DNA of 64,000 nucleotides from Acidimicrobiia bacterium (GTDB lineage Bacteria; Acidobacteriota; Vicinamibacteria; Vicinamibacterales; CAVVIG01). Shown here piece by piece: positions 27,973 through 36,922 of the stretch. Within the stretch, counting starts at the first letter, position 1, and each line of letters opens with the position of its first letter. The stretch covers positions 1 through 64,000 of the forward strand of contig VFZL01000007.1 in assembly GCA_016871175.1 (NCBI GenBank). The letters run 5' to 3'. A program made the translations under genes and the position numbers. The notes below the pieces were generated by a model. The model was given only the letters and a program-made list of their open reading frames with translations. It was not told where the DNA came from and did not search any database.

Positions 27973-29399
27973 GCGATCAGGGGTTCAGGGTTCACGCGCT
28001 GCACCAGCTCAGCGGCCATGTGCCCGCTCCGCACCGCGCTTTCGATGGTAGCGGGCAGGCCCGTGGCAATCCAGTCGCCGGCGAGGTACAGCCCCGGCAC
28101 CGGCGTTCGTGTCTCCGGTCGTGGGGGCTGGCCAGGCGCGAGCGAAAAGGTGGCGCGCGGTTCGCGAATCACGCTCGCGTGCACCAGCGTCGCAGTCCGA
28201 CAGGCCGGGATCGCCTCGCGGAGCTCCTCGTGAGCCAGCGCGATGAGCACTGGGTTCGTCATCACCAGCATGTCGGCGGCGCCACTCGAGAGCATTGACA
28301 CACGCGCTGCGATCCCCTCGCACGGCGCATCAGGCTGCTCGAACGCCCACTGCAGGCGGCGTCGGGGCAGTCCGACGAATGTCTCCCCGAGAATCCGGCG
28401 GTCGAACCAGAGATGCACGCTGACGATGGGCGAAGGCGCCGTGGCGCGCGCAGCGGCGAGCGTCGAGGACAGAGCGGACACGTCGCCGGCGAACGCGGAA
28501 GGCAACGCGAACCAGGGGACAGCCGCGATGACCGCGGTGGGGTGCCACTCTTGCGTCACACCGCCGGCGCGAGTTGCGCGTACGGCGGCACGGTTGCCGG
28601 CAATCACAATCGTGGCGTCGGCTCCCGTGCACACCTGCCCACCTCTCGCATCGAGAAAGGCACGCGCGGGGTCCGCATACATCGCAGCGAGCGGACGGGT
28701 GGGCACGTTGATGGACGCATCGCTCGGATTCGGTCCGAACATCTCGCCCAACACGCGCGCGAAGTACGAGGCGGCCGCCACGTGCGGCGGCTGGTTCAGC
28801 GCCGCCAGTGCGAGCGGATCCCACAGCAGCTCGCGCACCCGTGCTGACTGCCCGTGACGCGTGAGCCACGCATCCACCGTCTCTCCCGGCGCGGTCACCC
28901 GGTCCATCGCATCCGCGGGGGCCCTCGTCGCGCCAGCCCTAAGCGCCCGGCGCGCCCGCTGTATCGGCCCCGCCATGGCGAGGATGGACCGTCGATCTCG
29001 CCACGAGAGCGCCCGCCATCGACAGACGCCGACAATCAAATGCCACGGGGAGGGCCACGAGACCCACCCGCCTGACTCCGCACCACCCGGACAGACCAAT
29101 CGACTGAACCGCCCGTCGAAATCGACCATGGTCGCCGCTAGCCGAGAGGGACGATCGAGAGAGCCGCTGGCGCCGATCGTGTGCAGAAAGGCCAAAGTGT
29201 CGTGATAGGCGCCGGCAAGGACGTGTGGCCCGTTGTCGACGTGCGATCCGGTCTTCCGATCGCGAAAGGCCGTGGACCGGCCCCCGAGGCGACTGCGTTT
29301 CTCGAGCACGAGCACACGTGCACCGCGGTCTGCCAGACGCACGGCCGCGCTGAGCCCCGCGAAGCCCCCACCGACTACGACGACATCAGGTCCGGACAT
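27969..29399 (-). CDS. hpnE: Hydroxysqualene dehydroxylase HpnE
   Basis: 476 residues from ATG 29399, which overlaps the hpnD stop as ATGA. The N-terminal FAD-binding motif is VVVVGGGFAGLSAAVRLADR, followed by LGGRSTAF. The C-terminal end VPGLYLAGDWIATGLPATIE completes the amine-oxidase/phytoene-desaturase FAD fold. Together with HpnC and HpnD it converts farnesyl diphosphate to squalene, the precursor of hopanoids; HpnE does the final reduction of hydroxysqualene. Membrane-associated. No squalene-hopene cyclase gene is in the window. Confidence 0.9.
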   Translation of the reverse strand: MSGPDVVVVGGGFAGLSAAVRLADRGARVLVLEKRSRLGGRSTAFRDRKTGSHVDNGPHVLAGAYHDTLAFLHTIGASGSLDRPSRLAATMVDFDGRFSRLVCPGGAESGGWVSWPSPWHLIVGVCRWRALSWRDRRSILAMAGPIQRARRALRAGATRAPADAMDRVTAPGETVDAWLTRHGQSARVRELLWDPLALAALNQPPHVAAASYFARVLGEMFGPNPSDASINVPTRPLAAMYADPARAFLDARGGQVCTGADATIVIAGNRAAVRATRAGGVTQEWHPTAVIAAVPWFALPSAFAGDVSALSSTLAAARATAPSPIVSVHLWFDRRILGETFVGLPRRRLQWAFEQPDAPCEGIAARVSMLSSGAADMLVMTNPVLIALAHEELREAIPACRTATLVHASVIREPRATFSLAPGQPPRPETRTPVPGLYLAGDWIATGLPATIESAVRSGHMAAELVQRVNPEPLIA

Positions 29400-30205
29400 C
29401 ACTGCGGGAACATCCACTGCCTCAGCGCCAGAGTGGCCTGGATCGGCTTGGGCACGCGCGTTCGGCGCGAGAAGACGTCGTAGCCATTCCTCTCGATCCG
29501 CTGCAGCGTCTCGAAGTACACCGCGCGCATGATCTCCGCGGCCACCAGGCGACGACGATCGGGTTCTGGACGGGAGCGGCGAGCCCGTTCGTAGAACTCA
29601 CGGGCGCGGCCACATTCGAGCGCCATCACGCGCCGCACCGAATCGGTGACCATTCCTCGCGCGAGGTCCTCCGTACGACAACCCGCGGCGCGAAGATCCG
29701 CTTGGGGAATGTAGACACGACCCTTGGCGAGATCGTCTTTGATGTCTCGCAGGATGTTCGTGAGCTGAAGGGCCACACCGAGATCGAGCGCATACTGCCG
29801 GGAGGACGGATGCTCACACCCAAAGATCTGGATGCAGATAATCCCGACCGCCGACGCGACCCGGTGACAGTACTCGAGCAGATCGTCGAAGGTCTCGTAG
29901 CGCATCGTATCCAGATCCATCGCCACGCCCGCAATGACGTCGTCGAACGGCTGACGCGGTAGCTGAAATCGGTCGAGGTGTGCGCGCAGTTGCAGGCCTT
30001 GGGTGGTCTGTGGCGTGCCGCCGTCGTAGCAGCGCGCCAGCTCGTCACGCCAGAAGCGGACCGCCTCGACGGCCGCCTCTCGACTCGCCGCTTCGTCGAC
30101 GCCATCATCCACGGCGCGACAGAAATCCCAGACCGCGATGATCGCGTGGCGCTGCTCGGGTGGCAGCACGAGGAACGAGTAGTAGAAGCTCGTCTTCCGA
30201 GCCAT
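29399..30205 (-). CDS. hpnD: Presqualene diphosphate synthase HpnD
   Basis: 268 residues of the squalene/phytoene synthase family. The first Asp-rich motif is FCRAVDDGVDE and the second is NILRDIKDDLAKGRVYIP. Both bind Mg and diphosphate. It condenses two farnesyl diphosphates to presqualene diphosphate. The start overlaps the hpnC stop by one base, and its own stop overlaps the hpnE start. Confidence 0.9.
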   Translation of the reverse strand: MARKTSFYYSFLVLPPEQRHAIIAVWDFCRAVDDGVDEAASREAAVEAVRFWRDELARCYDGGTPQTTQGLQLRAHLDRFQLPRQPFDDVIAGVAMDLDTMRYETFDDLLEYCHRVASAVGIICIQIFGCEHPSSRQYALDLGVALQLTNILRDIKDDLAKGRVYIPQADLRAAGCRTEDLARGMVTDSVRRVMALECGRAREFYERARRSRPEPDRRRLVAAEIMRAVYFETLQRIERNGYDVFSRRTRVPKPIQATLALRQWMFPQ

Positions 30206-31122
30206 CAGGCGGCGATGCCTCGCCAGCGTAGGGTGCGCCAGAGGAGGCGCGGCAGATCGCCGGGCCCCAGCGTGGGGCGCGTCTGCAGGAGCTCACGACG
30301 CCCGGCATCGACCCGCTCCAGGATGCGACGGCCGCCGACCCACGTCGCCCGCAACTCATAGCGGAGACGGCCACCGACGCCGTCGCACACTGCTCGCCCC
30401 TCATCGAAGAGCCGTTGGGTGACGTCGACGCACTGTGCCAGCACGGCGGACCACGCGTCGGTCAGGCGGTTGGACGCGAGATCGCCCTCGCTGGCACCAC
30501 AGGCGGCCAGGGCCTCGCGCGGCACGTACAGACGACCCGCGCGCCAGTCGTGACCGAGATCCTGCCAGAAGTTCGTGAGCTGCAGCGCCGTGCACAGGGC
30601 ATCGGACGAGCGATCGAGCCCGGGGTCGACACGACCAGCAATACGGAGCACGAGACGGCCGATGGGGTTCGCCGACCGGCGACAGTAATCGAAGAGCTCG
30701 TCCCACGAGGCGTACCGCGTCCTCGTGGTATCCTGCGCGAACGCGCTCAGGAGATCGTCGAAGAGCGACATGGGCAAGTCGTGCGAGCGGATCGTGTGAC
30801 TGAGCGCCACGAACAGCAGGTCCTCAGCCTCGTTGGAGCGCGTCGCCAGGGCTTGGTGAAGCCGTTCGCCCCAGTCACGGAGTCGCGCCTGGCGTTCCTG
30901 TGGCCACGCGGTTCCTTCGTCGGCGATGTCGTCGGCGAGGCGTGCGAACGCGTACACCGCGGCCACGTGGGGGCGCATACGCGGCGGCAACAGGCGAGAG
31001 GCGACCGGGAAGTTCTCGTAGTGCGATCGGGCGAGACGTTCGCACGCGGCGTACGCGCGCGCCAGCGTGTCTGGACCGCCCGTGACAGATCCGGGTGCCT
31101 CGCGGTTCGGGCGCGCTACCAC
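30205..31122 (-). CDS. hpnC: Squalene synthase HpnC (hydroxysqualene synthase)
   Basis: 305 residues from a GTG at 31122 that sits seven bases inside the end of the adenosyltransferase gene. It is a squalene/phytoene synthase-family protein with FARLADDIADEG and NFWQDLGHDWRAGRLYVP. In the HpnCDE pathway it converts presqualene diphosphate to hydroxysqualene. The gene order hpnC-hpnD-hpnE is the standard one. Confidence 0.88.
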   Translation of the reverse strand: MVARPNREAPGSVTGGPDTLARAYAACERLARSHYENFPVASRLLPPRMRPHVAAVYAFARLADDIADEGTAWPQERQARLRDWGERLHQALATRSNEAEDLLFVALSHTIRSHDLPMSLFDDLLSAFAQDTTRTRYASWDELFDYCRRSANPIGRLVLRIAGRVDPGLDRSSDALCTALQLTNFWQDLGHDWRAGRLYVPREALAACGASEGDLASNRLTDAWSAVLAQCVDVTQRLFDEGRAVCDGVGGRLRYELRATWVGGRRILERVDAGRRELLQTRPTLGPGDLPRLLWRTLRWRGIAA

Positions 31123-31664
31123 TGCGTTTCAGGCGAGCCGGCCCGCAGGTTGACCGTCCTCGCAAGGACGAACAGGAGATCGGACAGGCGGTTCATGTAC
31201 CGGACCGCTAGGGGGTCGGCTGCCGGCGTCAGTCCGACGATCCGTCGCTCGGCTCGGCGGCAGACGGTGCGCGCCACGTGCAGTGCGGCCCCGCGCGGCG
31301 AGCCCCCGGGGAGAATGAAGTGGCGCAGCGGCGGCAGTGATCCCTCGAGACGATCAATGAGCGCTTCCAGACGGGCGATATCGGTGTCGCCGAGCGTCGC
31401 CTTCTCGACGCGGTCGGCGATCCTGTGTCGGGGGTCCGCGAGCATCGCGCCAAGTGCGAACAGGTCGCGTTGGATGTGGGTCAGGGCTTCGTCGAGATCG
31501 GCCGACAGCGCGGTCTGGGGGCCGGCGGCTCGAACATATCCGAGCCACGCGTTCAGCTCGTCGACGTCGCCGTATGCGTCGACGCGCGCGTCGGCTTTGC
31601 TGACCCGCGTGCCGTCGAAGAGCGCCGTCTCGCCGGCGTCGCCGGTCCGTGTGTAGATTTTCAC
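31116..31664 (-). CDS. Cob(I)alamin adenosyltransferase, PduO type
   Basis: 182 residues, normal length for the MMAB/PduO family. N-terminal YTRTGDAGETALFDG (ATP-binding loop) and VDAYGDVDELNAWLG, with LPGGSPRGAALHVARTVCRRAER and NRLSDLLFVLAR at the C-terminus, are all family signatures. It adenosylates cob(I)alamin to coenzyme B12 in the cytoplasm. It leads the operon that continues into hpnCDE and thiI; no functional link is obvious. No cobalamin riboswitch is visible upstream. Confidence 0.92.
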   Translation of the reverse strand: MKIYTRTGDAGETALFDGTRVSKADARVDAYGDVDELNAWLGYVRAAGPQTALSADLDEALTHIQRDLFALGAMLADPRHRIADRVEKATLGDTDIARLEALIDRLEGSLPPLRHFILPGGSPRGAALHVARTVCRRAERRIVGLTPAADPLAVRYMNRLSDLLFVLARTVNLRAGSPETQW

Positions 31665-31681
31665 TGCGTCCGTCCGCCGGA

Positions 31682-31687
31682 ATTATA
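31682..31687 (-). promoter_or_regulatory. -10 element for the adenosyltransferase/hpnCDE operon
   Basis: TATAAT on the minus strand, 17 bases before the ATG at 31664 and only five bases from the divergent mutY ATG at 31692. The leader would be about 10 bases. No -35 at normal spacing is seen. Confidence 0.4.
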
Positions 31688-31691
31688 CGAG

Positions 31692-32486
31692 ATGGCTGTC
31701 AAATCCCCTGGGCCCCAGTCGCGAGCGTCCAGTCGTCCGCGCCGCACGAGCAGCACCCCGACCGTGGCACCAGCGCCCCGTCCGACAGCGCGATCGCATG
31801 CAACGACAGCCGAGCCATCCGCCGCGGAGCGACGTCGCTTCCGTGCGCGCGTGTTGACCTGGTATCGCCGGCACGGACGGAGCCTCCCGTGGCGTCAGAC
31901 CGACGACCCCTATCGCATTCTCGTGTCGGAGATCATGCTCCAGCAGACACAGGTGGACCGCGTGCTGCCGAAATACGCGGAGTGGCTGGCGAAATACCCG
32001 TCCCTGCAGGCGCTCGCCGAGGCGCCCGAGGCAGACGTCACGGCCACGTGGTACCCGCTCGGCTACAACATTCGACCGCGCCGATTGCAAACCATCGCCC
32101 GAGAGGCCGTCGCGCGGTTCGACGGCCGCCTTCCGGATGATCACGAGACGCTCTTGTCATTCAAGGGCATTGGCGCCTACACCGCGGGGGCGATCCGCAG
32201 CTTCGCCTTTCGCCAACGCGCGGCGATCCTCGACACCAACGTCGCACGCGTGCTGTGTCGCGTGTTCGTCGGGTCGGGCGATCCGAAGACCCACGCGATG
32301 AAGCGTCACCTGTGGGCGCTGTCGGAAGCGCTGGTGCCGCACAAGGACGTCTTCGACTTCAATCAGGCGCTCATGGACCTGGGCGCGATGGTCTGCACGG
32401 CGCGCCGGCCGAAATGCCTGGTGTGTCCCCTGGCCAAGTCGTGCCGGACCTATCCGTTCACCCCACCATCGACACCGGCTCGCTAG
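31692..32486 (+). CDS. mutY: A/G-specific adenine glycosylase, MutY catalytic domain only
   Basis: 264 residues from ATG 31692; the first 45 are a low-complexity Pro/Ser/Thr tail. The glycosylase core is intact: SEIMLQQTQV with catalytic Glu, helix-hairpin-helix FKGIGAYTAGAI, ILDTNVARVLCR with catalytic Asp, and a 4Fe-4S cluster C-x6-C-x2-C-x5-C in the CTARRPKCLVCPLAKSC segment. The C-terminal MutT-like 8-oxoguanine recognition domain is absent. Instead the next gene, beginning at the very next base, encodes a free MutT-type NUDIX protein. It removes A mispaired with 8-oxoG. Confidence 0.88.
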   Translation: MAVKSPGPQSRASSRPRRTSSTPTVAPAPRPTARSHATTAEPSAAERRRFRARVLTWYRRHGRSLPWRQTDDPYRILVSEIMLQQTQVDRVLPKYAEWLAKYPSLQALAEAPEADVTATWYPLGYNIRPRRLQTIAREAVARFDGRLPDDHETLLSFKGIGAYTAGAIRSFAFRQRAAILDTNVARVLCRVFVGSGDPKTHAMKRHLWALSEALVPHKDVFDFNQALMDLGAMVCTARRPKCLVCPLAKSCRTYPFTPPSTPAR

Positions 32487-32882
32487 ATGCGCACCATCAT
32501 CGTCACGGCAGCCATCATCGAATCGAACGGAACGTTCCTCGTCACGCGGCGCCCCACGGGGGCGCACTTGGAAGACTGCTGGGAGTTCCCGGGCGGCAAG
32601 TGCGAGCCAGGCGAAGCGTTGGCCACGTGCTTGCGGCGCGAGTTGCACGAGGAGCTGGCCATCGATGCCGAGATCGGCGACGAGGTCCTCGTCACGACGC
32701 ACGAGTACGCGGATCGCCAGGTCATCCTGCACTTCATGGAGTGCCGTATCGCGGGGCAACCGAATCCACAAGAGGGGCAGGAGATGCGGTGGGTGGCCCG
32801 AGCGGAGCTGGCGAGCCTGCGATTTCCGCCGGCGGACGAAGAGCTGATTCAACGCCTCACGAGACAAACGGCACGGCGGTGA
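32487..32882 (+). CDS. MutT-type NUDIX hydrolase (8-oxo-dGTP diphosphatase)
   Basis: 131 residues, typical for MutT. FLVTRRPTGAHLEDCWEFPGG is followed by a full NUDIX box (GGKCEPGE then LRRELHEEL). The start ATG directly follows the mutY stop with no gap. It sanitises 8-oxo-dGTP in the nucleotide pool, completing the GO repair pair with the upstream glycosylase. Its 3' end overlaps the convergent ygfZ gene by 26 bases. Confidence 0.9.
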   Translation: MRTIIVTAAIIESNGTFLVTRRPTGAHLEDCWEFPGGKCEPGEALATCLRRELHEELAIDAEIGDEVLVTTHEYADRQVILHFMECRIAGQPNPQEGQEMRWVARAELASLRFPPADEELIQRLTRQTARR

Positions 32883-33882
32883 CCACCGCAGCAGCCCCTG
32901 CCACGGTGACGGCGGTGTCGGGGGCCGCATAGTCTCGATGCACGTAGCCGAGTGCGATCGTGGCCTTCATCGAAGGCGACCAGGTTGCGCTCGTGACCCT
33001 GCCCACCTCTCGGTCCGCCGACTGAATCGCCGCTCCCAAGAGAGGCTCACTCGGCATCGCGCCCGAGAGCGTGAGACCGACCAGCCTTTTCGCCACACGA
33101 CCGTGTCCGCGATGCAGCACGCGGGTGATGACCTCTTGGCCCACGTAACAGCCCTTCTGCAGGTTGATGGCGATCCGCTCGAGACCGGCCTCGAGCGGAA
33201 TGGTGGACTCGTCCATATCCTGATGGAAGCGCGGCACGCCGCCTTCGACGCGAATGGCCTCGGTCGCTTCGACAGACAGCGGGACCGCGCCACGTGCCTC
33301 GAGCGTGCGCCAGGTATCCTCGAACACGTCCCGGCTCACGAGGAGCTCGTACGCGGGCACACCGGCGTCACCCACTCTCAGCAGGATCGCGGGCCGCCCT
33401 CCCACCGACGCGCGAAGGTTGCCGCCGTCTGTCAGCGCGGCTAACCGCTCCGTCGGCGCGTCGAGTACGACAGCCTGAAGAGCGCGCACCGCCTCCGGAC
33501 CGAGGAGCGCGATACTCGACCACGTGTCGGTGACATCCCCAAATTGCACGTCCTCACTGAAGATGAACTGGTCCAGCCTGTCGAGGACGGTCGCTCGTGT
33601 GCGGCCTGGCGTGATCATGAGCATCATGTCGCCCAGCTCGAACAGCCACATGTCGGAGATCATCCGGCCCTGAGCGGTGAGGTAACAGGCGTAGCACCCC
33701 TGGCCAGGTTGCAGCGCGACGATGTCGTTGGTGAGCATGCCATGGAGATAGCTCGCGCGGTCGGCGCCGGAGAGGACGATGCGACCACGGTCGGATCGAT
33801 CGGCCATCGCTGCGCCTGTCCGGGCCGCATCGTATCCGGCCCAGGTCGATGTCACGATCGGCGAGGTGTTATGCTGAGTCAT
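32857..33882 (-). CDS. ygfZ: Folate-binding YgfZ/CAF17-like protein
   Basis: 341 residues. The YgfZ signature KGCYVGQE is present near residue 243, preceded by RVEGGVPRFHQDMDE. The N-terminal GcvT-like fold starts AARTGAAMADRSDRGRIVLS and includes YLHGMLTNDI. The family uses folate in repair or assembly of Fe-S enzymes and affects tRNA modification; MutY and other Fe-S proteins nearby fit that role. Its start codon overlaps the divergent hydrolase start in the four bases CATG at 33880-33883. Confidence 0.88.
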   Translation of the reverse strand: MTQHNTSPIVTSTWAGYDAARTGAAMADRSDRGRIVLSGADRASYLHGMLTNDIVALQPGQGCYACYLTAQGRMISDMWLFELGDMMLMITPGRTRATVLDRLDQFIFSEDVQFGDVTDTWSSIALLGPEAVRALQAVVLDAPTERLAALTDGGNLRASVGGRPAILLRVGDAGVPAYELLVSRDVFEDTWRTLEARGAVPLSVEATEAIRVEGGVPRFHQDMDESTIPLEAGLERIAINLQKGCYVGQEVITRVLHRGHGRVAKRLVGLTLSGAMPSEPLLGAAIQSADREVGRVTSATWSPSMKATIALGYVHRDYAAPDTAVTVAGAAAVVTAVPFVS

Positions 33883-35566
33883 GGCTCGCTGGCTTCATTG
33901 TACCTGGGCCACCGCGCTCGCGTGCGCGGTCGTCTGGCCACACGCCGCGTCGGCTCAGCCAGCGCCAACGACGGGTGCGTCACCGACACCCTCTCGCCTG
34001 CTGGTCTACATTCGTTCGACGCAGGTCGGCACGGAAGACTCTTCGGTGGTGCGCACGGCCGACGGCTGGACGATTACGGGAAGCGGACGCTCGGGACCAC
34101 CGCTCGACATCACGACGAACTTCATCGAGGTCAAGTACGACGCGGACTGGAATCCGCGCGAGCTGTCACTCGACGCGCTCCAGGGCACGCAGCCGATCAC
34201 GCTGCGGACCGTGGTGACCGGCACATCGGCACGCAACGAGTTCACCAACAACGTCGCGCCGGGCGAACGGACCGATGAGATCGCACCGCATTCGCTACTG
34301 ATGCCCAACCCGTTCTTCGTCGCGTACGAGGCGCTCTCGGCGCGCTTGATGACTGCGCCTGCGGGTACGCGCATCCCGTTATACACGGCGCCGCTCGGCG
34401 GGGCGTCCGTGGTGGTTGGGGAGTCGACCTCCGAGCGGCTTCAGACGGTCAGGCGGACGATCGATGTTCGGCGGACCCGAGCCTGGGTGGAGTCGCTCAA
34501 TGCAACGGGCCAGGGTCTGGATATCGAGGTCTGGGGCGATGAAGAGGGCCGACTGCTTCGTCTCAGCGTGCCCGCTCAAACGCTCGAGGTCATCCGTGAC
34601 GACATCGCGTCGGTGTCGACGCGGCGGGTAGCCGTCTCGCGGCCGGGGGACGAGCAAGTCCGTGTGCCGGCCAATGGCTTCTCGCTGGCCGGTACCGTGT
34701 CGAAGCCTGCCGGCGCGTCAGGCAAGCTCCCGGCGGTGATCCTGGTGGGCGGTTCCGGCTCAACCGATCGCGACGAGCTCGTGTTCGGGATCCCGATCTT
34801 CGGTCAGCTCGCCGGCGTGCTGGCCGATCACGGCTTCCTGGTGCTTCGGTACGACAAGCGTGGCGTCGGACAGAGCGGTGGCCGTCCAGAGTTCGCGACG
34901 CTCGGGGACTACGCGGAGGACGTGCGCGCGGCAGTCCGATTCATGACCGCGCGAAAGGACGTCGACGCGAAGCGCCTCGCGGCGCTCGGCCACAGCGAAG
35001 GCGGCTCGGTGGCCATGCTCGCGGCGGCCCGCGAGAACAAGATCAAAGCGCTGGTCCTCGTCGCGACCATCGGCGTCACGGGCGCCGAGCTGAACCTCGC
35101 GCAGGCGTCCCACGCGTTGTCCCGGTCCACGAGGCCCGAACCCGAGAAGCAAGCGACGCTCGAGCTGCAGAAGCGCATCCAGGCCGCGGTCATCACCGGG
35201 CAAGGCTGGGAAGGCATTCCGCTGCAACTCCGGCGTCAGGCCGATGTCCCCTGGTTCAACAGCTTCCTCACCTTCGATCCGGCCAAGCCGATGGCCGACA
35301 TCCGGCAGCCGATGCTCATCATTCAGGGCGAGCTCGACACGCAGGTCGCGCCCAGCAACGCCGACCGCCTCGAACAACTCGCCAAGGACCGCAAGCGTCA
35401 GTCGCCCGTCCAAGTCGTCAAGGTGCCTGGCGTGAACCATCTGCTGGTCACTGCGAAGACCGGTGAAATCAACGAGTACGCCACCCTGCCGGATCGAACC
35501 ATTAGCTCCACGGTCTCGACCGCCGTGGCGGACTGGCTCACGAAGACGTTTCAGTGGGCGAAGTAA
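33881..35566 (+). CDS. Secreted alpha/beta-hydrolase
   Basis: 561 residues. Signal peptide ATALACAVVWPHAASAQP. The first 250 residues form a beta-rich domain of unknown type. The hydrolase domain starts AVILVGGSGSTDRDE (oxyanion region), with DKRGVGQSGG, nucleophile elbow LGHSEGGSVA (Ser), MLIIQGELDTQVAP (Asp region) and late VNHLLV (His). It is probably an exported esterase or peptidase-like hydrolase. The start codon shares bases with the divergent ygfZ start; TATGCT five bases upstream could be a -10 giving a leaderless message. Confidence 0.85.
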   Translation: MARWLHCTWATALACAVVWPHAASAQPAPTTGASPTPSRLLVYIRSTQVGTEDSSVVRTADGWTITGSGRSGPPLDITTNFIEVKYDADWNPRELSLDALQGTQPITLRTVVTGTSARNEFTNNVAPGERTDEIAPHSLLMPNPFFVAYEALSARLMTAPAGTRIPLYTAPLGGASVVVGESTSERLQTVRRTIDVRRTRAWVESLNATGQGLDIEVWGDEEGRLLRLSVPAQTLEVIRDDIASVSTRRVAVSRPGDEQVRVPANGFSLAGTVSKPAGASGKLPAVILVGGSGSTDRDELVFGIPIFGQLAGVLADHGFLVLRYDKRGVGQSGGRPEFATLGDYAEDVRAAVRFMTARKDVDAKRLAALGHSEGGSVAMLAAARENKIKALVLVATIGVTGAELNLAQASHALSRSTRPEPEKQATLELQKRIQAAVITGQGWEGIPLQLRRQADVPWFNSFLTFDPAKPMADIRQPMLIIQGELDTQVAPSNADRLEQLAKDRKRQSPVQVVKVPGVNHLLVTAKTGEINEYATLPDRTISSTVSTAVADWLTKTFQWAK

Positions 35567-35597
35567 GGGCCCTTCAGGAAATCTCACCAAGGAGTCG

Positions 35598-35639
35598 CAA
35601 GTCATGGTGCCGGCCTGCTCGCCAGAGGCCGGCGACTTG
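35598..35639. terminator. Bidirectional hairpin between hydrolase and permease genes
   Basis: CAAGTC at 35598-35603 pairs with GACTTG at 35634-35639, and GCCGGCC at 35609-35615 pairs with GGCCGGC at 35627-35633, with a five-base bulge on one side. It lies between two convergent stops (35566 and 35647). Confidence 0.6.
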
Positions 35640-35646
35640 TCCACAT

Positions 35647-36912
35647 TCATTCGTAACGGAGCGCTTCGATCGGATCGAGACGCGAGGCTTTGAGCGCGGG
35701 CAGGAGCCCAGAGACCAAGCCAACCGCCATCAGAATCGAGGCGCTGAGGAGTACGAGATCGGGTGACAGCACGAGGTGAATGTCCGTCTTCCCCGTGGGG
35801 TCGTCCAGGAGCTCGGCGAGAAACGGCCGCGGGCTGATCAGCCATACCAGGGCGTACGATGCCCCAATACCGACGGCGCCGCCAAGCACGGTCGTCACCA
35901 TCGCCTCAAGAAGGAACTGCAGGAGAATCTCACGTCGGGGCGCGCCGAGCGCTTTGCGGACGCCAATCTCGCCCGTTCGCTCGTGCACGTTGACGAACAT
36001 GATGTTCATGATCCCGACGCCGCCGATCGCGAGCGTGACGATCCCAATAAACGTGAGGACGATCCGCAACCCGGTGACGATACCACCTACAATCTCCTGG
36101 AGCTGCCTAGAGCCGAAGGTATTCAGAGCGCGCTCGTCGGTCGGATTGAACTGGTACCGTTCTGCAAGAAACGCTCGGACGTCTCGAATGGCGCGCGCCT
36201 CCAGTGTGGGTGACACAGCCTGAAAGACGAAGGCGTGCACGTACTGGGTGTCGGCGAACGCGGACATGACGGTCCACGGAATGAACACACAGTACTTGAC
36301 CGGACGGTTGTAGTTGGCCATCTGGACTTTCTCGACGCCGACCCCGATGATCTCGAACGGCACACCCTTGACGCGAATGACCTGACCCACCGCCGGCGTC
36401 GCTCCGAACAGCTTTCGATGCACCTCGCTCCCGATGAACGCCACCCGTCGCCTGAAACGCACATCGTCGCCGTCGAGAAAACGACCGCCAGGTTGAAGGG
36501 TCTCGGAGCGCATCGACCCGTAGCTCGCCGCCACGGCCCGGACCATGTAGCTGGCCTGTTTGTTTCCCAGAACGACCGAGACATCCTAAAAGAACTCCGG
36601 GCTCACGTGCTTGATGAAGGGAAGCTCCTCGAGCGCCAGGATGTCGGCCGGCCTGACGCGCACGCGACGTCCCGCGCGCTCCCCACCCGCCTGCATACTG
36701 GTCTGCGCCGGAAATGCCACCGTCACGCCATCGGAGAACGCGCCGCGGAAGCCGTTGTCGAACGCCGCGGCGAACCCGCTTCCGTAGGCGAGCAGCGAGA
36801 CGACCGAGATGATGCCCCAGGAAATCCCGAGCATCGACAGCCCGACGCGGAACCGATGGTGGTAGAGGCTGAAGAGTGCCTCACGCACGACCTCACGACG
36901 CATCGCGAGCAT
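35647..36912 (-). pseudogene. MacB-like ABC permease interrupted by an in-frame amber codon
   Basis: Reading from ATG 36912 (AGGAG seven bases before it) gives an N-terminal membrane segment and start of the MacB periplasmic core (FRVGLSMLGISWGIISVVSL; QAGGERAGRRVRVRPADI) up to SPEFF. TAG at 36586-36588 follows. The same frame then continues without a break: DVSVVLGNKQASYMVRAVAA, through the periplasmic core to FtsX segments (RTGEIGVRKALGAPRREIL) and the ending DPIEALRYE. Without the TAG it would be a normal permease of about 421 residues. Either a nonsense mutation, readthrough, or a base-call error. TAG ends several intact genes here, so general recoding is unlikely. Confidence 0.85.
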
Positions 36913-36922
36913 GGTGGCGCTC

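Noticed and set aside
31688-31715. TTGACA on the minus strand as a -35 for the adenosyltransferase gene
   Set aside because: It lies only nine bases from the TATAAT, too close for a sigma70 promoter, and is part of the mutY start region.
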